Of a stretch of 64,000 nucleotides of DNA, positions 1-11,499 are shown piece after piece. Numbering within the stretch: the stretch's first letter is position 1; the number at the start of each line of letters is the position of its first letter. A program made the position numbers and the translations under genes. Source of the DNA: Symbiodinium natans (lineage: Eukaryota > Sar > Dinophyceae > Suessiales > Symbiodiniaceae); NCBI GenBank assembly GCA_905221605.1, contig CAJNDS010000480.1, positions 62,001 through 126,000 on the forward strand, read 5' to 3'. The notes under the pieces are model-generated. The model made no database searches and was not told the DNA's origin. It saw nothing but the letters and a program-made list of their open reading frames with translations.

Positions 1-3000
1 TCACCAAGCCAATGGCCGCCAAGTTCACCGACACCTGGGCCCAGTGCCAAACCCAAATCTCTCTCTCAACATGTCTACTTTATCTAGACTGCACGGCGCA
101 GTTTGCCGAGCTGCATTCAAGGACATTGAGTAGTCGCAGCCACAGGTGCAGAGACTGGTCCTCGGCATGCCGAGCTGCTCACGCACGGGCTAGTAACGAC
201 AGGGGAGATTCGGAAGCGTCGTGCACTTTCCATATTGCCATATCGCCTCTGTGCCCACAACGTGCCCTTGACATACGTAATGTGATTGCTCAAGATTTCC
301 ACGGCTGGCAACAGCCCACCCTCCCGACTCTATTCCCTCTGGAACACTCTCAAAAGCGGCGAGCTCCGCAAGATGCGCCAGGATGCGCCAAGCCGAGGCT
401 GCGGCTCCGAGGATGCGACCCGAAGGCCAGAAGCTTGCCAGGTCAAAGCCTCAGCGCATCGCCGTGACTTGGCGAGCAACGGCTGTGAGGAGGAGGCCAA
501 GGGAAATTCAGAGCTGGACGTATCTTGGACGCAGGTCTGGGCGAGCAACAAAGGCCTGGAATGCGAGGTCGCTTGGAGCATGTCGGCTGTGTCGGTAGGC
601 CATTGCTCGTGTGCTCCGCAGTGCGCTCTCTAGGCGAACGGCCAGCTGCTGCAGTGTGAGTGCCGACCCGTAGAGGACACAGGCCACCGAGATGATGAAG
701 ACCCATGCGCGGCCTGTAACATGGGACTGGGACTATGTGGACTACAATGACTACAAGTGAGAAGATTCGAGGGAAGAGCAGGAGGAGTTCTCACATGTTG
801 TCAGGGTTCTCAGGCTGCCACTCATTCGGATGGGGTATCGCCTGAGAGCCGGCGCCGAAGAGACGGAATACTCGCTTACTTTCTTGGATTATTCGAGTGC
901 TTCGCAGGCCATCAAAAAGCAGTCCGACTCTCTAGTCCCATGGAAGCAGGCGAGGCAAAATCGAGATGAGAAACATTGCTTCTGTGGCAACTGCATCCGA
1001 GCAACATGAAGGCGAACAGGATCAGAGGGCAGATGATGAAGAGCAAAACCACGAGATTCCAGGCCAGCAGGACTGGAGCCAAGAGAACTGCCAGCCTTGG
1101 AGGCGGCACGTGACACACGAGCTGCTTGAAGCCCTCGCACGACAAAAAGACACAGCTGGGCACAGCTCTTGTTAACAGCACCTCTTGTATTTCCTCATGT
1201 TGCCTCCGTGCCAACATCTCAGCGCAGAACACAATGCCAAGCGAACGTGTGCCGAAGCGCTCGGAATTGGCCAGGTGCACCAGCGGCCTCTGGAAATACA
1301 GCGAAATTTGGCACAACGCGTGGAGTTTTTGTTTTGTTGATACTTGATGATACGAACCCATGCTCTTTTGGTCTTTGTCACACTCCAGGCCGCAAGCCTG
1401 TAGCCTGCCAGAAACTTCCAAACTGCCCGAATGCACGGGCAGTGCTTGTTGACGCCGCCCACGTCAAGGACGAAGTCCTTGCCACTCTGGGGCACTCTGG
1501 GACCGACTTCGAAGCCAAGGCCCCCCAAAAGAACTCTTAGTCCCACTGAACATCAGGTGGCCTTCTGCGATTGCCCAATCAGCGCCAAGTCGTGGATCGT
1601 GACCCCGACCCAGGCCACCAACGTCAAGAGAAGCCACCAGAGCGCCTCGACATTGATCCACCCATATCCACCCCCCCCCCAACTTCTCAATTTATGGCAA
1701 CTGGCCAGGAATGTTGGTGTTGTAGGTCCTCGTGGTTGCTCAGGGTTTGCTATGGTCTTGGGTGTTTGCAGGTTTGTGTTGGGAGATCCGGAAGGACACT
1801 TCATAAGTGCCCTACCCACGCACCCATCAGGTCGTAGTCGAACCCTGCAGCACCCATGGCCAGCGCGAGCCTGAGGCAAAGAAGAAACAGAACAATCACA
1901 CCTGCAAACGCTTCTCTGCTCAAACATGCACGGAGGCAGGCGGCGCTCGGCCGCAGGGACATGAAGTCTGCTGCGCACCTCGGAGCCTGAACCCCCCCCC
2001 ACCCCCAACGGTCGCCCCAAGGGCAGCGCGGTCTCTGAAGGTCTTGCGTGTGGTAGCTCACGTCCCTGACATGCGCATCAGCATGTGCATCAGCGCTGTG
2101 AGACACAGCATCTCAAGCAAACGTTCCTGCATGTCTTCACATGTTCAACGCTCTTATACACTCAGACAACCTCATTCTGATGGAACCTGGAATCTGAATC
2201 ATCAACCCTGCTTCAGCCGCCTGTGTCAGGCGGCGAAAACTTGGACCATTACTGCGACATGTCACCGCAAGTACCCTGTGCTCACAAACGCTGAGCGAAA
2301 TCGAATCCGCGCCACTCACCTGTACCCCCCCACCCCCCCCCCCCCCCCCCGCCCACCACGAAACAGTACCCCTTCTGTCGCACATTCGGGATAAAACCCA
2401 ATCACAGAATCCCTGGCCTGCAAACCGTTCCAGAGAGCGCCGGCACTTCGCAGCCGTACTTTGCGAAAAACTCCTGCTCAATCGCGAACGACTGCTCGGA
2501 AAACCAAAAAACCCAAATCTCATCTGGGATTAAACCCCAGCTGGTTCTTCTTCTTACTCTCATTCTTATTGCTTTTGTTTTGCGATTATTTCTTCTCCGT
2601 CTTCTTCGTTTACATCTTCTTCGCCTTCGTCGCGAGTGGGATTGCGGGCCAGCACTGCAGTCCTCGTCTGCACCAGGGGCTTTGAACAGCACGTCATCCT
2701 GCAAGCGCAAGCAACTCCAAAACGTAGGGCCCAGTTCCTGTCTCCACTGACAGTCGGTGCCTCGGCGCTATTCCAAATCGTCGAGGTGAACACCTACAGT
2801 GCGGGACGACGCCATACTTCTGCGCATAAAAATGTCCAGCAGTAGAATAGACTCATGCTGCCCCCCCCGGCCGAGAATCCCCCAAAAGCATCCAAAAGCC
2901 CCCTTGCAGAGAGCTTTTAAGAGGTCACTCCGAGCCTGGTCGTATTTCTGAGGCCAAGAGGTCAAGCACAGTGGATGCTCGGACGTCGATCGCGAAAGGT

Positions 3001-3735
3001 CCAAGGATGAGGTCTGGGCGAGTTCTTCGAGTTCGGATCTACGATTCAGGGATCATGCATCTTGCAAGACTGGGCCGTTGCAGCCTGTGGTTTGGTTTAA
3101 GAAGAAGTTGGGATTGACTGCAACCACTCGACTCTGTGGCCCCCTGCGCTCAGTCCGGACATATACCTCAGCAAAGACAAGCTGGCAACCCACGTACCTG
3201 CGTTCACCTCCACGGGAAAGTCTAAGTTTGGGGCATATACACGGAGAGCCCGAGCGTTCCTGAGAGGAAGCTGAAGAACACCACCTGCACGGCAACAACA
3301 AAACAGCCTCAGGGCTCTCAATCTCTCTGACATTCTCATCACGGAGTGAGCCAGCAGCACGCTCGCGACGCACATACAACACGCGATCAACATAACATGC
3401 ATCGCAACGATCGTGGTAGCCACCTGCCGTCCGGAAAAGCACAGCTTGCACAAAAAACAAATGTCCTACACAAGTCCCAGCTCCGGCACCTTAATCCTGG
3501 AGGGCCATCGTGGCTTCGCACCGCACCTCATACACAGATACTGGGATGTGGGAGCACTCATCGGAAGCCCCGAAACGCGGAGCCGGATAAGCCTGATAAG
3601 ACTGTAGTATGCGCTTCGAGCCTCCTCGCCCACATGCGCCAGCAACACCTGGGTCTCCAGTTCCCGAGTTTCGGCATGGAGTTGCCATGATATTGTTGAT
3701 CCTGCTCTTGCCATTGCCTGCATCCGGCATTCCTA
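1..3735 (-). CDS. Multi-pass membrane protein, multi-exon, partial at left edge
   Basis: I do not recognise the family. The minus strand carries a series of coding blocks, most starting after AG|G, that look like exons of one polytopic membrane protein. About 3725-3590 is a charged amphipathic helix (ETRELETQVLLAHVGEEAR). About 3423-3340 is a membrane helix (VATTIVAMHVMLIACCMCVA). About 3284-3230 reads VVFFSFLSGTLGLSVYM. About 1901-1826 is a helix (VIVLFLLCLRLALAMG). About 1670-1555 is a Trp/Leu helix (EALWWLLLTLVAWVGVTIHD). About 1288-1185 is soluble (LVHLANSERFGTRSLGIVF). About 1113-1003 is a strong helix (LAPVLLAWNLVVLLFIICPL). About 712-505 is a helix followed by a basic soluble stretch. 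A further block at 1-36 (VSVNLAAIGLV) suggests the gene continues off the window. The polypeptide would have at least six hydrophobic segments and could be a channel or transporter. Exon joins were not all resolved, so more than one gene is possible. Confidence 0.45.
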
Positions 3736-3739
3736 CTAG

Positions 3740-4735
3740 CCCAGCTTAGTCCAAAAAGTGGGCTTGGGGACCTATGCGACAGGGAAATTTTGAAGAGAGG
3801 TAAAGACTGTTGACCACTTGTCTGTTCACCTCATGAACCCCAAGCCTTTTGTAGCGGTCTCTTGGCAGTTGGATTTCTGAGAATCCTCAGAAGCTGTCTT
3901 TGAAGACTTAGGCTGCAGCTCTCGTCGCTGGTGACTTTGGCAATGAAAGGTCCGTCGACTTCAAGCTTAATTCAAAGCACTATGCAGTTTTCATCATAGC
4001 TGTTGCGCTCGGTTGCAACTTGGGGTGGGCGTCAAACTCGTGCCAGCCATCAGGTTGTATGAACATGTACGAAGTCTATGCTCATGCTGTCAATTGTGAG
4101 CATGCTGTTGGTACATGTTGCTACAAGCTCTTTCTGCTTGTGGGGTGAAACTTGGAGCTGAGCCATGCGATGAACATGGTGAGGAGGCCATTGGATTGCT
4201 TCATGGGATCTTCAGCATCATGCCACTCCACCCAACATCTATGAGTCTATGCTTTGCTATGTCGGCTGAGGTTTCCCATGCCGGCTGGCACCTTCATCTG
4301 CACGGGCCCATCTGGATTCCCGTACCTTGCGTGATGGCACAATGCCAAGAAGTCAACGAGCGGTCTTTGCACGTCACTTTACCATCCCATGTTGACTGTC
4401 TCCTCTCTGCGTAGAAAGCAGGATGCACCGCTGGCAGGGGCCTTCGGACAATACAATTACCTGAATGATCTGCATGAGGGGGTTGTTGGTTCTTTGAGGC
4501 CGCCGCTAAGATGTCTTGCGTTGCATGCACTCGGCACTAGGAAATCATTCAATTTGGAATGTCCGGACAAATAGGGGACAGGCTTGAGGACCAACATGCC
4601 TCCATCATGGAGACACAGGCATACCCACTGACCCTCTGCATGTTAGATGTTGTTGGATGCCATTTCATTTATTCAATTGGCCTTGCGCCCGCCCTTGTCC
4701 TACAATGAGCCCGACCTTGTACAACAACGCGATTT
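3740..4735. other. Gene-poor stretch downstream of the MBL-fold gene
   Basis: No convincing coding block was found on either strand. The plus-strand open frame at 4115-4414 lacks domain signatures and splice context. This probably holds the 3' end of the hydrolase transcript plus spacer. Confidence 0.4.
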
Positions 4736-4738
4736 CTT

Positions 4739-5914
4739 CTAGTATCGCTGCTCGCGAATCTCTTGGCTGTTGGCCGGCAGGATAAAGGCCATGCCATCTT
4801 CACCGAACTTAATTTGGGTGTCTCGCTTGCCAGTCGCCTTCGGGATCGGCTCCCGGTAGTACGTGGTCAGTAGTCGCTTCATGAGGGCATTGGTTGGCGA
4901 AGGGACCATGTGAATAGGGATCACAAGACTTGGTCGAGACTCTTTGGCCAGCTCAACAAGGTCCCAGGGTGCAGAGTGGTAGTCGATTGTATCCAGAAGC
5001 ATCTTTGACACGCGACTGTATTGCGAACGGCCTTCGTCGTCTGGCAACTCCATGCTTTTGAAAGTGTCTGCCGTGACTTCAATGACCTTGTGGTGAATCG
5101 CATCTAGGATGCACACATCCACATCACGACATGCTTCCTTATGCCCCCTTGTCATCACTGAGTCACCTCCGATGACCACGGAGCGGCCTTTATACGACAC
5201 CTTATATCCAACTGCCGGAATGACCGGCTCATGATGAGCACGGAATGCCTGGACCTTCAAGGGCCCCTTGGTGTACACGTCAACAAGGGATGCTGGATCC
5301 GATGCTGATGCGTTCTCAGCATCCGGCAGCGTGAACTCATGCATGCTCGGCATCCAGTTCTGAGTAGGCATCAACGATTCGCCATGATGCTTTGTACGGT
5401 AATCCATATCAGGACCGTATGCCTGAGCAAAGCCGCCTACAACCCTTTTCAGGCCCTCCGGCCCATGGGTATGCAAGGTCTCTGTTCTTCCGAATATCCA
5501 CGACGTTGTCATTACTTCGCCGAAGTCGCCAATATGATCGGAGTGGTAGTGGGTGAAAAAGACATGAGTCAGAGCACCACGCGGCATGCCCTGTGCTGCC
5601 ATGTTCTCTGCGACGCCCGGGCCAGTGTCAAAAAGCAGGTACTCTCCATTGGCAAAGACAGAGATCCCCTGCGCTGCACGCTCCGGATCCGCAACAGGTG
5701 TACCTGTACCGGTCATCACAACCACGAGCTGCTCAAGATTCGTGACCAGACTGCGATCTCCGACAATTGGCTTCCTCGAGTTCTGCTTGACTCCCCATGG
5801 AACAAGATACGAGACCAAGGGTGCCAAGAAAGGCCTGTCCAGATCATTCTGAATGGCAAGAGCCAAGAGAACCAGCACCGCGGCCACAGGGAGGCTCACT
5901 TTTGCGAGAGACAT
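4739..5914 (-). CDS. Metallo-beta-lactamase-fold hydrolase (RNase Z/arylsulfatase-like), intronless
   Basis: Uninterrupted 391-codon gene. The ATG at 5914-5912 is the first in frame after an in-frame TAG 12-15 nt upstream; the stop is TAG at 4741-4739. Residues about 5-22 form one hydrophobic helix, so the protein is probably membrane-anchored or exported. The zinc-site signature is complete: THYHSDHIGD (H122, H124, D126, H127), a second-half His in AHHEPV (H227/H228), the bridging Asp in GGDS (D251) and the last His in PIHMVP (H335). This order matches the binuclear-zinc MBL fold of the RNase Z/arylsulfatase-like branch (COG1234-like), which cleaves phosphodiester or ester bonds; the substrate cannot be told from sequence. 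Unlike its neighbours, which are split into tiny exons, it has no intron, which fits retroposition or bacterial origin. The upstream J-domain gene stops only 90 nt before its ATG. Confidence 0.88.
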   Translation of the reverse strand: MSLAKVSLPVAAVLVLLALAIQNDLDRPFLAPLVSYLVPWGVKQNSRKPIVGDRSLVTNLEQLVVVMTGTGTPVADPERAAQGISVFANGEYLLFDTGPGVAENMAAQGMPRGALTHVFFTHYHSDHIGDFGEVMTTSWIFGRTETLHTHGPEGLKRVVGGFAQAYGPDMDYRTKHHGESLMPTQNWMPSMHEFTLPDAENASASDPASLVDVYTKGPLKVQAFRAHHEPVIPAVGYKVSYKGRSVVIGGDSVMTRGHKEACRDVDVCILDAIHHKVIEVTADTFKSMELPDDEGRSQYSRVSKMLLDTIDYHSAPWDLVELAKESRPSLVIPIHMVPSPTNALMKRLLTTYYREPIPKATGKRDTQIKFGEDGMAFILPANSQEIREQRY

Positions 5915-6004
5915 GATCACATGAGCCTAGGATGATGCTGTTCCCCGTGATGCGAGGGGAGCTTTTGTCAACCCTTGAGTGATGGATGCATCGGCAGATG
6001 CCAG

Positions 6005-6990
6005 CTAGAGGCTCAACACAACCAGCGGATTTGACACAAGCTTCTCACGTGACTCAAGGAGGCACTTCTCGTAGTTCTTCCGCGCAGCATCATCCGTCAA
6101 GGCAGCATAGGCCTTAGAAACCTTGGTGGCTTATTCCAACAGCATGTGCACAGAGGAGTGGCTACAGTGTGCAGTGAGCCCGTCGTCTGTGCAGAACATG
6201 TAGATTCGACACGTTCCATACATTTGAAGACTGTTTTGGTGTAATTTGCTGCCCTCCCATCCCCGAAAGCTGGCCTGCTGGAAGAGGACGGGAGCCAAGG
6301 GGTTGTCCTTGTCCTCCAGGAGGATACCATCCGTACATTTAGTTGACCGCTGCAGCAAGCTATGGCGAGAATTCTCATGCACCACGTGCTAACAACGTGT
6401 TGTGAGCCAAAAGACCGTGTGCAGGACGAGCAGTGACTCTCACTAGTCGCCAGTCGCAAGCGTGCAGCACTCTCATGTTCGATGCTCCTTGTCGGGGTGA
6501 TGCTGCAGAGATTTCGTGTGGTAGGCCTGCTTCGCAAATCTTCAGTACAACACGGTGCCCAAAACACGCAACAGAGCACCCAAGAGCACAGAACAAAACC
6601 CTAAGTTTGGGCCTTCTTGATCTCCCGGACCTCTGCGCCACGCTGGACCTGCTCTCAGAACACTTGGAGCTTGGAGCTTTGGGGGGCCGGAGGCGGGCAA
6701 AGTGGGCTTTAGGAAGTGTAGTTTCGACTTCTAGCACGGTCTCATGGTCTCATAGTGGGGCCCAGAGAGTGCGAAGGTCCGGTTTCAGAGGCGGCGGCCC
6801 CCAAGATGTCGTAGGGGTCGAAGGTTCGCAGCTCTGTGGGTGCGCCCTGGAGACTCTCACAGAAGGTGCAGCAAGGCAACTCCCTCAACTTCTCTACATG
6901 TCCACATCGGGCCTGGAGCTCCCAGAGCACCCAGAGGAGCAAGGCCCTGGCGGATATGGAATTCCCCGAAACCCTGCTTAGATGCAGCAA
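6005..6990 (-). CDS. J-domain protein, Sec63-type, microexon gene ending just after the J domain
   Basis: Joined exons give a J domain, the Hsp70-ATPase-stimulating module. Exon (start uncertain, ending 6787) encodes a short hydrophobic segment and FDPYDILGAAAS. Exon 6630-6613 is only 18 nt (VREIKK). Exon 6526-6488 reads AYHTKSLQHHPDK with the essential HPD. Exon 6313-6275 reads DKDNPLAPVLFQQ. Exon 6121-6005 reads VSKAYAALTDDAARKNYEK and then stops at TAG. Implied donors are GA, GC, GA and GC, all with AG|G acceptors and preserved phase. The DNPLAPVLFQQ and DAARKNYEK signatures are typical of Sec63, the ER translocon J-protein. However, the frame ends 19 codons after KNYEK, where Sec63 would continue into a Brl region. 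It is therefore either a short J-protein or a 3'-truncated copy. The 5' end was not found. Confidence 0.7.
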
Positions 6991-7082
6991 CAGCTTTACC
7001 AGGGGATGACGGTTGAGTCAGGGACGTGGGAGGGGGTTAACGGGGGGAGAGGGGGGGAGTCGGAAATAGGGCGTGATGGGAA
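6991..7082. other. Purine-rich spacer
   Basis: G-rich spacer (runs of GGGG) between the J-domain gene and a telomere-like tract. No coding signal seen. Confidence 0.4.
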
Positions 7083-7405
7083 GAAGAGGAGCCCCAAACC
7101 CTAACAACCACCAAGCCAAAAAGCCCCCTAAACCCTGAACCCGAAGCACCCCCAAATAAGCGTAAACCCGAAACTCTAAACACCGCAACGCCTACAAAAC
7201 CTTCAACCCTTGAACCTGAAGACCTTAGACCCTGAACCGAAAACCCTCCACCCTAAACACTCAAACCCGAACAGCCACACCCCAAAAAACCCTAAACCCT
7301 CAGCCCCCAACCTCAAAAACCCTAAACTTACACCAAACAATCCTAAATCCTAAACCGTTTACGGCTTTTTGGGATTTTACAAGCTTGGGGGTTTTTAGGG
7401 CTTTG
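7083..7405. repeat. Degenerate telomere-like tract (CCCTAAA-type, then TTTAGGG-type)
   Basis: About 270 bp of variants of CCCTAAAC (for example aaaccctaaaccctcag, aaccctgaacccgaa), followed near 7375-7400 by G-strand wording (gggggtttttagggc). The unit matches the TTTAGGG telomere repeat used by plants and dinoflagellates, but copies are heavily diverged, so this is an old interstitial tract. Confidence 0.7.
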
Positions 7406-7846
7406 TATTCAGGCTTCGGGGTGCCCTGAATATTGCCCTACAGACCCCAACTCCTCTGTGCCCTACTCCCACTGCTCGACGTTCCCAACTCGTCACATTC
7501 TCTCTGTTCCCAACTTTGCCGCGCTTTGTTTTTGACGCGTGTTCAGGGTGTTCCATGCACTGCGACCAGCTCGACTAGCAGAATGCTCTACAAGTCGGGC
7601 AGAAGAAAGAAAGGACCCCACAAGATCATGCGGCGGGCCATCCAACCCCAGCGCACGCCAGCTGCACTTTGATGATGCCGCGGAACCTGCCGGGAAGGAA
7701 GCGCATGTCTCATAGCTGAACCAATCTCTCTCAAATTGCCTTGACAGAACTTTTCGGTACAATGCTCCAATATGCCCCAATGCTACAAAAACTGGCAGGC
7801 TGAAGCTGATAAACTCCGCTCCAAAACAGGGTGCAACTGCAAATAA

Positions 7847-8750
7847 TCACGACCTGCGCCGCTTCGCAATCTGCTGTGCGTTGTGCCGACGAGCCTTGGC
7901 AGCCCGAGAAAAATTCCGAGCCCCAGCAACGACTTCAATCCACAGCCGCATCCTCAGCGTCAGGCCTGCATTAGCGAAGTTCCGCAGAGCCTCACCTTGC
8001 TGTCCTGGCAAAAGGGTATGTATTTACGTAGATATCGTACGTGTATGTTCAGGATCCGTGAGTCTTGGCCTGAATAAGCAAAGGAGGCTCTGGCACAGTC
8101 GATCCTCGCTCTTCAGCCCACCGGTTTCGAAGTCCAGCTCGGGAGGCGGCCTCTCAAGCTGTCAGCGGAAGGGTGGCGGGATATCAAGAGTGCTACAAGA
8201 GTGCTACAAGAGTGCTACAAGAGTGCTACAAGAGTGCTACAAGAGTGCTACACGAGTGCTACGTTTGTACCATTTTATACCGGTTATCCAGCGCCCATCT
8301 TGGAAAAGACTCCCGGAGTGGTCACCAGTGCCTTGGAAACAGCAGGCATCGCACCAGATACCACGTCCAGGGAAGGAGGACAACCTGGGTCGAAGTTGAG
8401 AAACGTTTAGAAAGGCTAACCAGATCTGTGTAACCACCAAAGTTTCTTGAAAATCATCACAGTCGCTTGGTCGAGCCAGCTCCACTGCGCGGGCTGAACC
8501 CGAAGCAAAGGCCCAACACAAAAGCTACAGCTTCAACAAGTGCAAAGTCTCCTCCTCCACAGCACTCAGGCTCAGGTCAGCGCCGTGAGCATGCACAGGG
8601 CCTTGCAAGCTCGGGTTGAGCGGCAACGAACCACCACCCCTGCAAATAGCGTGGTAGCAAGCGAGCGCGTACCCTGCGTCCATTCTTTTCACTCGTGTGC
8701 ACTTCGCCATACTTCGCCGCAAAGTTGCATGAAGTCCCACACATCTGCGG
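7847..8750 (-). CDS. Hypothetical protein, multi-exon, basic C-terminus
   Basis: Four minus-strand blocks look like successive exons of one gene. About 8590-8525 reads ADLSLSAVEEETLHLLK. About 8500-8415 reads AVELARPSDCDDFQETLV. About 8155-8080 reads PPPELDFETGGLKSEDRLCQ. The terminal exon, 7995-7847, is best supported: it starts after AAG|G, encodes 49 residues beginning EALRNFANAGLTLRMRLWIE, turns strongly basic (AKARRHNAQQIAKRRRS) and ends in TGA. The family is not recognised. The basic tail suggests nucleic-acid or membrane-surface contact, but that is inference. Joins between the first three blocks were not resolved. Confidence 0.45.
8186..8262. repeat. 11-bp tandem repeat, 7 copies
   Basis: Unit aagagtgctac repeated seven times, the last with one change (acgagtgctac). 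Eleven is not a multiple of three, so apparent open frames across it cycle through all frames and are not evidence of coding. It lies in a presumed intron of the 7.85-8.75 kb gene. Confidence 0.95.
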
Positions 8751-8799
8751 TCTGCACCGTGGGGTCCCCTACCATTATTTCAACCAACTAGACTCAAAT

Positions 8800-9590
8800 T
8801 TGTCAATGTGGCCAAGGCCAATGAGCCATCATAAGGTCTCTGGGCAAAAAAACAACAGGAGGGCTTAGGGAGGGGCGAGGAAGAGACCAAAGAACCGAGC
8901 ACGGCCAACAGCGACGACATGCCCCGCCGAACAAGGGCGCACCCAAATTTTCGTGAAGGAGCCATCCAAACTTCTCAAGATATGTTGTATAGGAGAGTTG
9001 AAGTGGATGACAAGAAAGGAAAACAGAACTTCCAATGGCCAGAGTACATATGGAAAATATTAACCCCCCGTAGGACAATCAAATGAAGCACTCGGCAACA
9101 GGGTTTGCACCAAAAGAAACCCGAGAAAAACCCAGCAATCAATTCAAAAGTGAAATTAAATTCAACGATGACGGGAAGAAGAACCGTGTACATCCTGATT
9201 CAGATGCAGGCGACGAAGTCAAGATATTTGGGAAACGAAAACCAAGTGAGAAAGAGCGCGAGAGCAACTGGTCACAGAATACTAAAACAAAATTCGGCCA
9301 AAACATCTTACAGAGTTGAAAGTAGTGATCAGCAGTAATTACTCGCAGCTTGCTTTGCTGAAGGTATGAGGACTCGTCGAAAACTGCCTGAGGCCCAAAC
9401 CTTCACACTACTTCCATCCTGACTGCTCAACACATTCCAGGACAAATTACACTCAGAATACTTACCAATTCTACCTCTTCTCAAGTTGTGCCCCGACGTG
9501 GGACTTGGTTGTGTTTCACACGTGCTGAACCCTTATTCTAAGCAATGCCGTGGGTTCGGGTATGCTATTTCTACGGGGGTCGTGGTTCCA
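8800..9590. other. Gene-poor stretch
   Basis: AT-richer than its surroundings in 9050-9480. No domain-like block or splice-bounded exon recognised on either strand. Confidence 0.35.
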
Positions 9591-9599
9591 TGGTATGGT

Positions 9600-9960
9600 T
9601 TTCATCATTTGGGCCTTGGGTGGGGGTCTTTTGAGGCTGTGGTTTGGGTGCTGGAGGTTGGTGGAAGATGGAAATGGTCTCCCAGTCTCCCCAACTGTGT
9701 CGATGGCAATCTCTCGTCCACTGAGGCTCTGGCGAAGTACAGAAACGCATGCCCGTCATAGCTCAGGAGCTGCTCCCTCTCTTTCTCGAAGATCCTGCGC
9801 ATGGCATTGGGCTAACATCCCGATTCTCCTGGTGTTCCCCACCATACAAGGATGTGCCAGCAGCCCCAGAGCTTCAATGACACTTTGTTTTTGTTTCGCA
9901 GGCTGAAAGAGACCTCGTTTTTGCAGCTTGTGTGCCAACTTTCAATCACACCAAAGATGC
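9600..9960 (-). CDS. Hypothetical protein, two coding blocks
   Basis: Two adjacent minus-strand blocks have protein-like composition. About 9922-9815 follows TTTCAG and reads QKQSVIEALGLLAHPCMVGN. About 9800-9690 follows GCGCAG and reads IFEKEREQLLSYDGHAFLYF, then ARASVDERLPSTQL. The two are in different frames and would need a splice between them. The family is not recognised. Further exons probably lie on either side (a short ALNIFETVAKP-like block near 10080), but the gene ends were not found. Confidence 0.35.
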
Positions 9961-10089
9961 ACCTCCCAGGCGGTGACAAAAACCGCGTTAGGCGGTGTGC
10001 TGTCACCAGGAGAGGTGCAGCTTTTCTTGCTGTGGGAGAAAGGGGTCAGGGTTTGGCAACGGTCTCAAAGATGTTCAAAGCCTATGCGT

Positions 10090-11480
10090 TCATCAAAATC
10101 AAGACTGGGCAGTTGCGCACTGCAAGTTGCTCCGGAGCTTGTGAGGTGAAATCCATCGAGGCTTGTATTAATGATTCACACGCCATGCGAAGAGATCCTG
10201 CAATCTTCTCCCTCTGTGGCAACTGACTCTCTGTCCATTTTGTTAAGCGGGGTGCAACAAGGTGTGGGTGTTTGCGAAACTCCAGCTACCATTGACTTGA
10301 GAGCTGCAGGATCCTGGAAACTTGCAAGCAGGAAGTCCATTGGCCCTCAGCCTTTGGCAGAAAGCCTGTGGTAGCTGGCAACCGCTACTAAAAAGACATG
10401 AGGATCTGTTTGCAGCTTCGACGGTCTGAGCGTTTTGCTTCTGTTCACGGCTCCCAACTCCCACCATGGACACTATCGCTTCGTTCGGTCTGTAAAGTCA
10501 CAGAGCAGTGACAGGGCATCACCCGGCATGAAAAAATCGGGCCCTGTGTGCGCCCGGCATCTGGTTTTTCATCTGACAGATACATTATGATGGGTTGTGT
10601 TCCAAAGCACGCCGGCACTATCGTGCAGGTGCAGCTTTTGCTGCCTCTGGCAAAGTCGCTGCTTGTCTCAAGGGACTGCCCTTAGAAGGCACCTTAGGGG
10701 TAGTGGAGGGGCTGCTTTGGTATTTTGGGACTATGTAAGGTGGAGCAGCAGCCAAAGAAAACGGCCGTCTCTCACTAAAGGAGGCCAAACCTCAACAGCA
10801 GCAACAATGTCGGCGTCTTTGGGTCTTGTAGAATTACAGCTGAGCGACACGATGTTTGCGGCAATGAACCTGGGTAAGCACATGTTCCTGACGGGCCCTC
10901 CCCGTGCACTGCGTGTGAAGAAACAGGTCTATAGCCGCCAGGTCACAAGATCCACAAAAGGAAGCAAAGCAAGCTGTCTCTCCTCCGTCCAGGAAGGGAG
11001 GCTTCGGAGCGAATCCCAGACCAAGAACCCCACTTGCTACGCATTAGATGAGATGAACTGTGGCACATGCGTAGCAGGGATTCTCTGGATTACATGGAGC
11101 ACACTCTCCACTCAGAACATCGACACACGTTTCCCAGATCTCCAAGAATAACCTACAGCAGACCATGCGACCTCTGTGCCAGCAACGGCCCGCCCAGTTC
11201 TCCGCCATAAGTGCGCCGTCGCATAAACAGCCTCGTGTGAACCATGAACGCACGTGGCACAGAATGGAAGGAGACAGGCTTCGCTCAGTCTCTGACTCGG
11301 GGGCCAGGAGGCAAAAGAGAAGAGAAAATTGCATGCATGACCCACGCCTAGCTATCCCCAGGAATGCTACACCAGAGATTCCCAGGGTTTTGCATCCTCG
11401 GAGATGTCTCAAAGCACTGAAAGCCCTTTTGAGTGCTTTCAAGGGCGGAAGCTCCCAAAAATTCAAATTGGGGGGGTACT
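10090..11480. other. Mostly gene-poor stretch with ambiguous open frames
   Basis: Short minus-strand blocks (near 10310, AFCQRLRANGLPACK; near 11215, HEAVYATAHLWRR) and a plus-strand frame at 10800-11050 have mild coding character but no motif. Part of this may be the 3' end of the exchanger gene. Confidence 0.3.
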
Positions 11481-11499
11481 GTGGAGGAGTCTTTGATAA

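Noticed and set aside
12-467. 151-codon plus-strand frame beginning MAAKFTDTW
   Set aside because: The minus strand reads as exons of the membrane protein gene here; the plus frame has random composition.
4115-4414. 99-codon plus-strand frame downstream of the hydrolase
   Set aside because: No domain, opposite to neighbours, and no splice or start context.
7083-7405. True chromosome end
   Set aside because: Units are strongly diverged and genes continue on both sides, so it is interstitial.
8173-8433. Repeat protein with YKSATRVL units
   Set aside because: The 11-bp period shifts frame at each copy, so the open frame is accidental.
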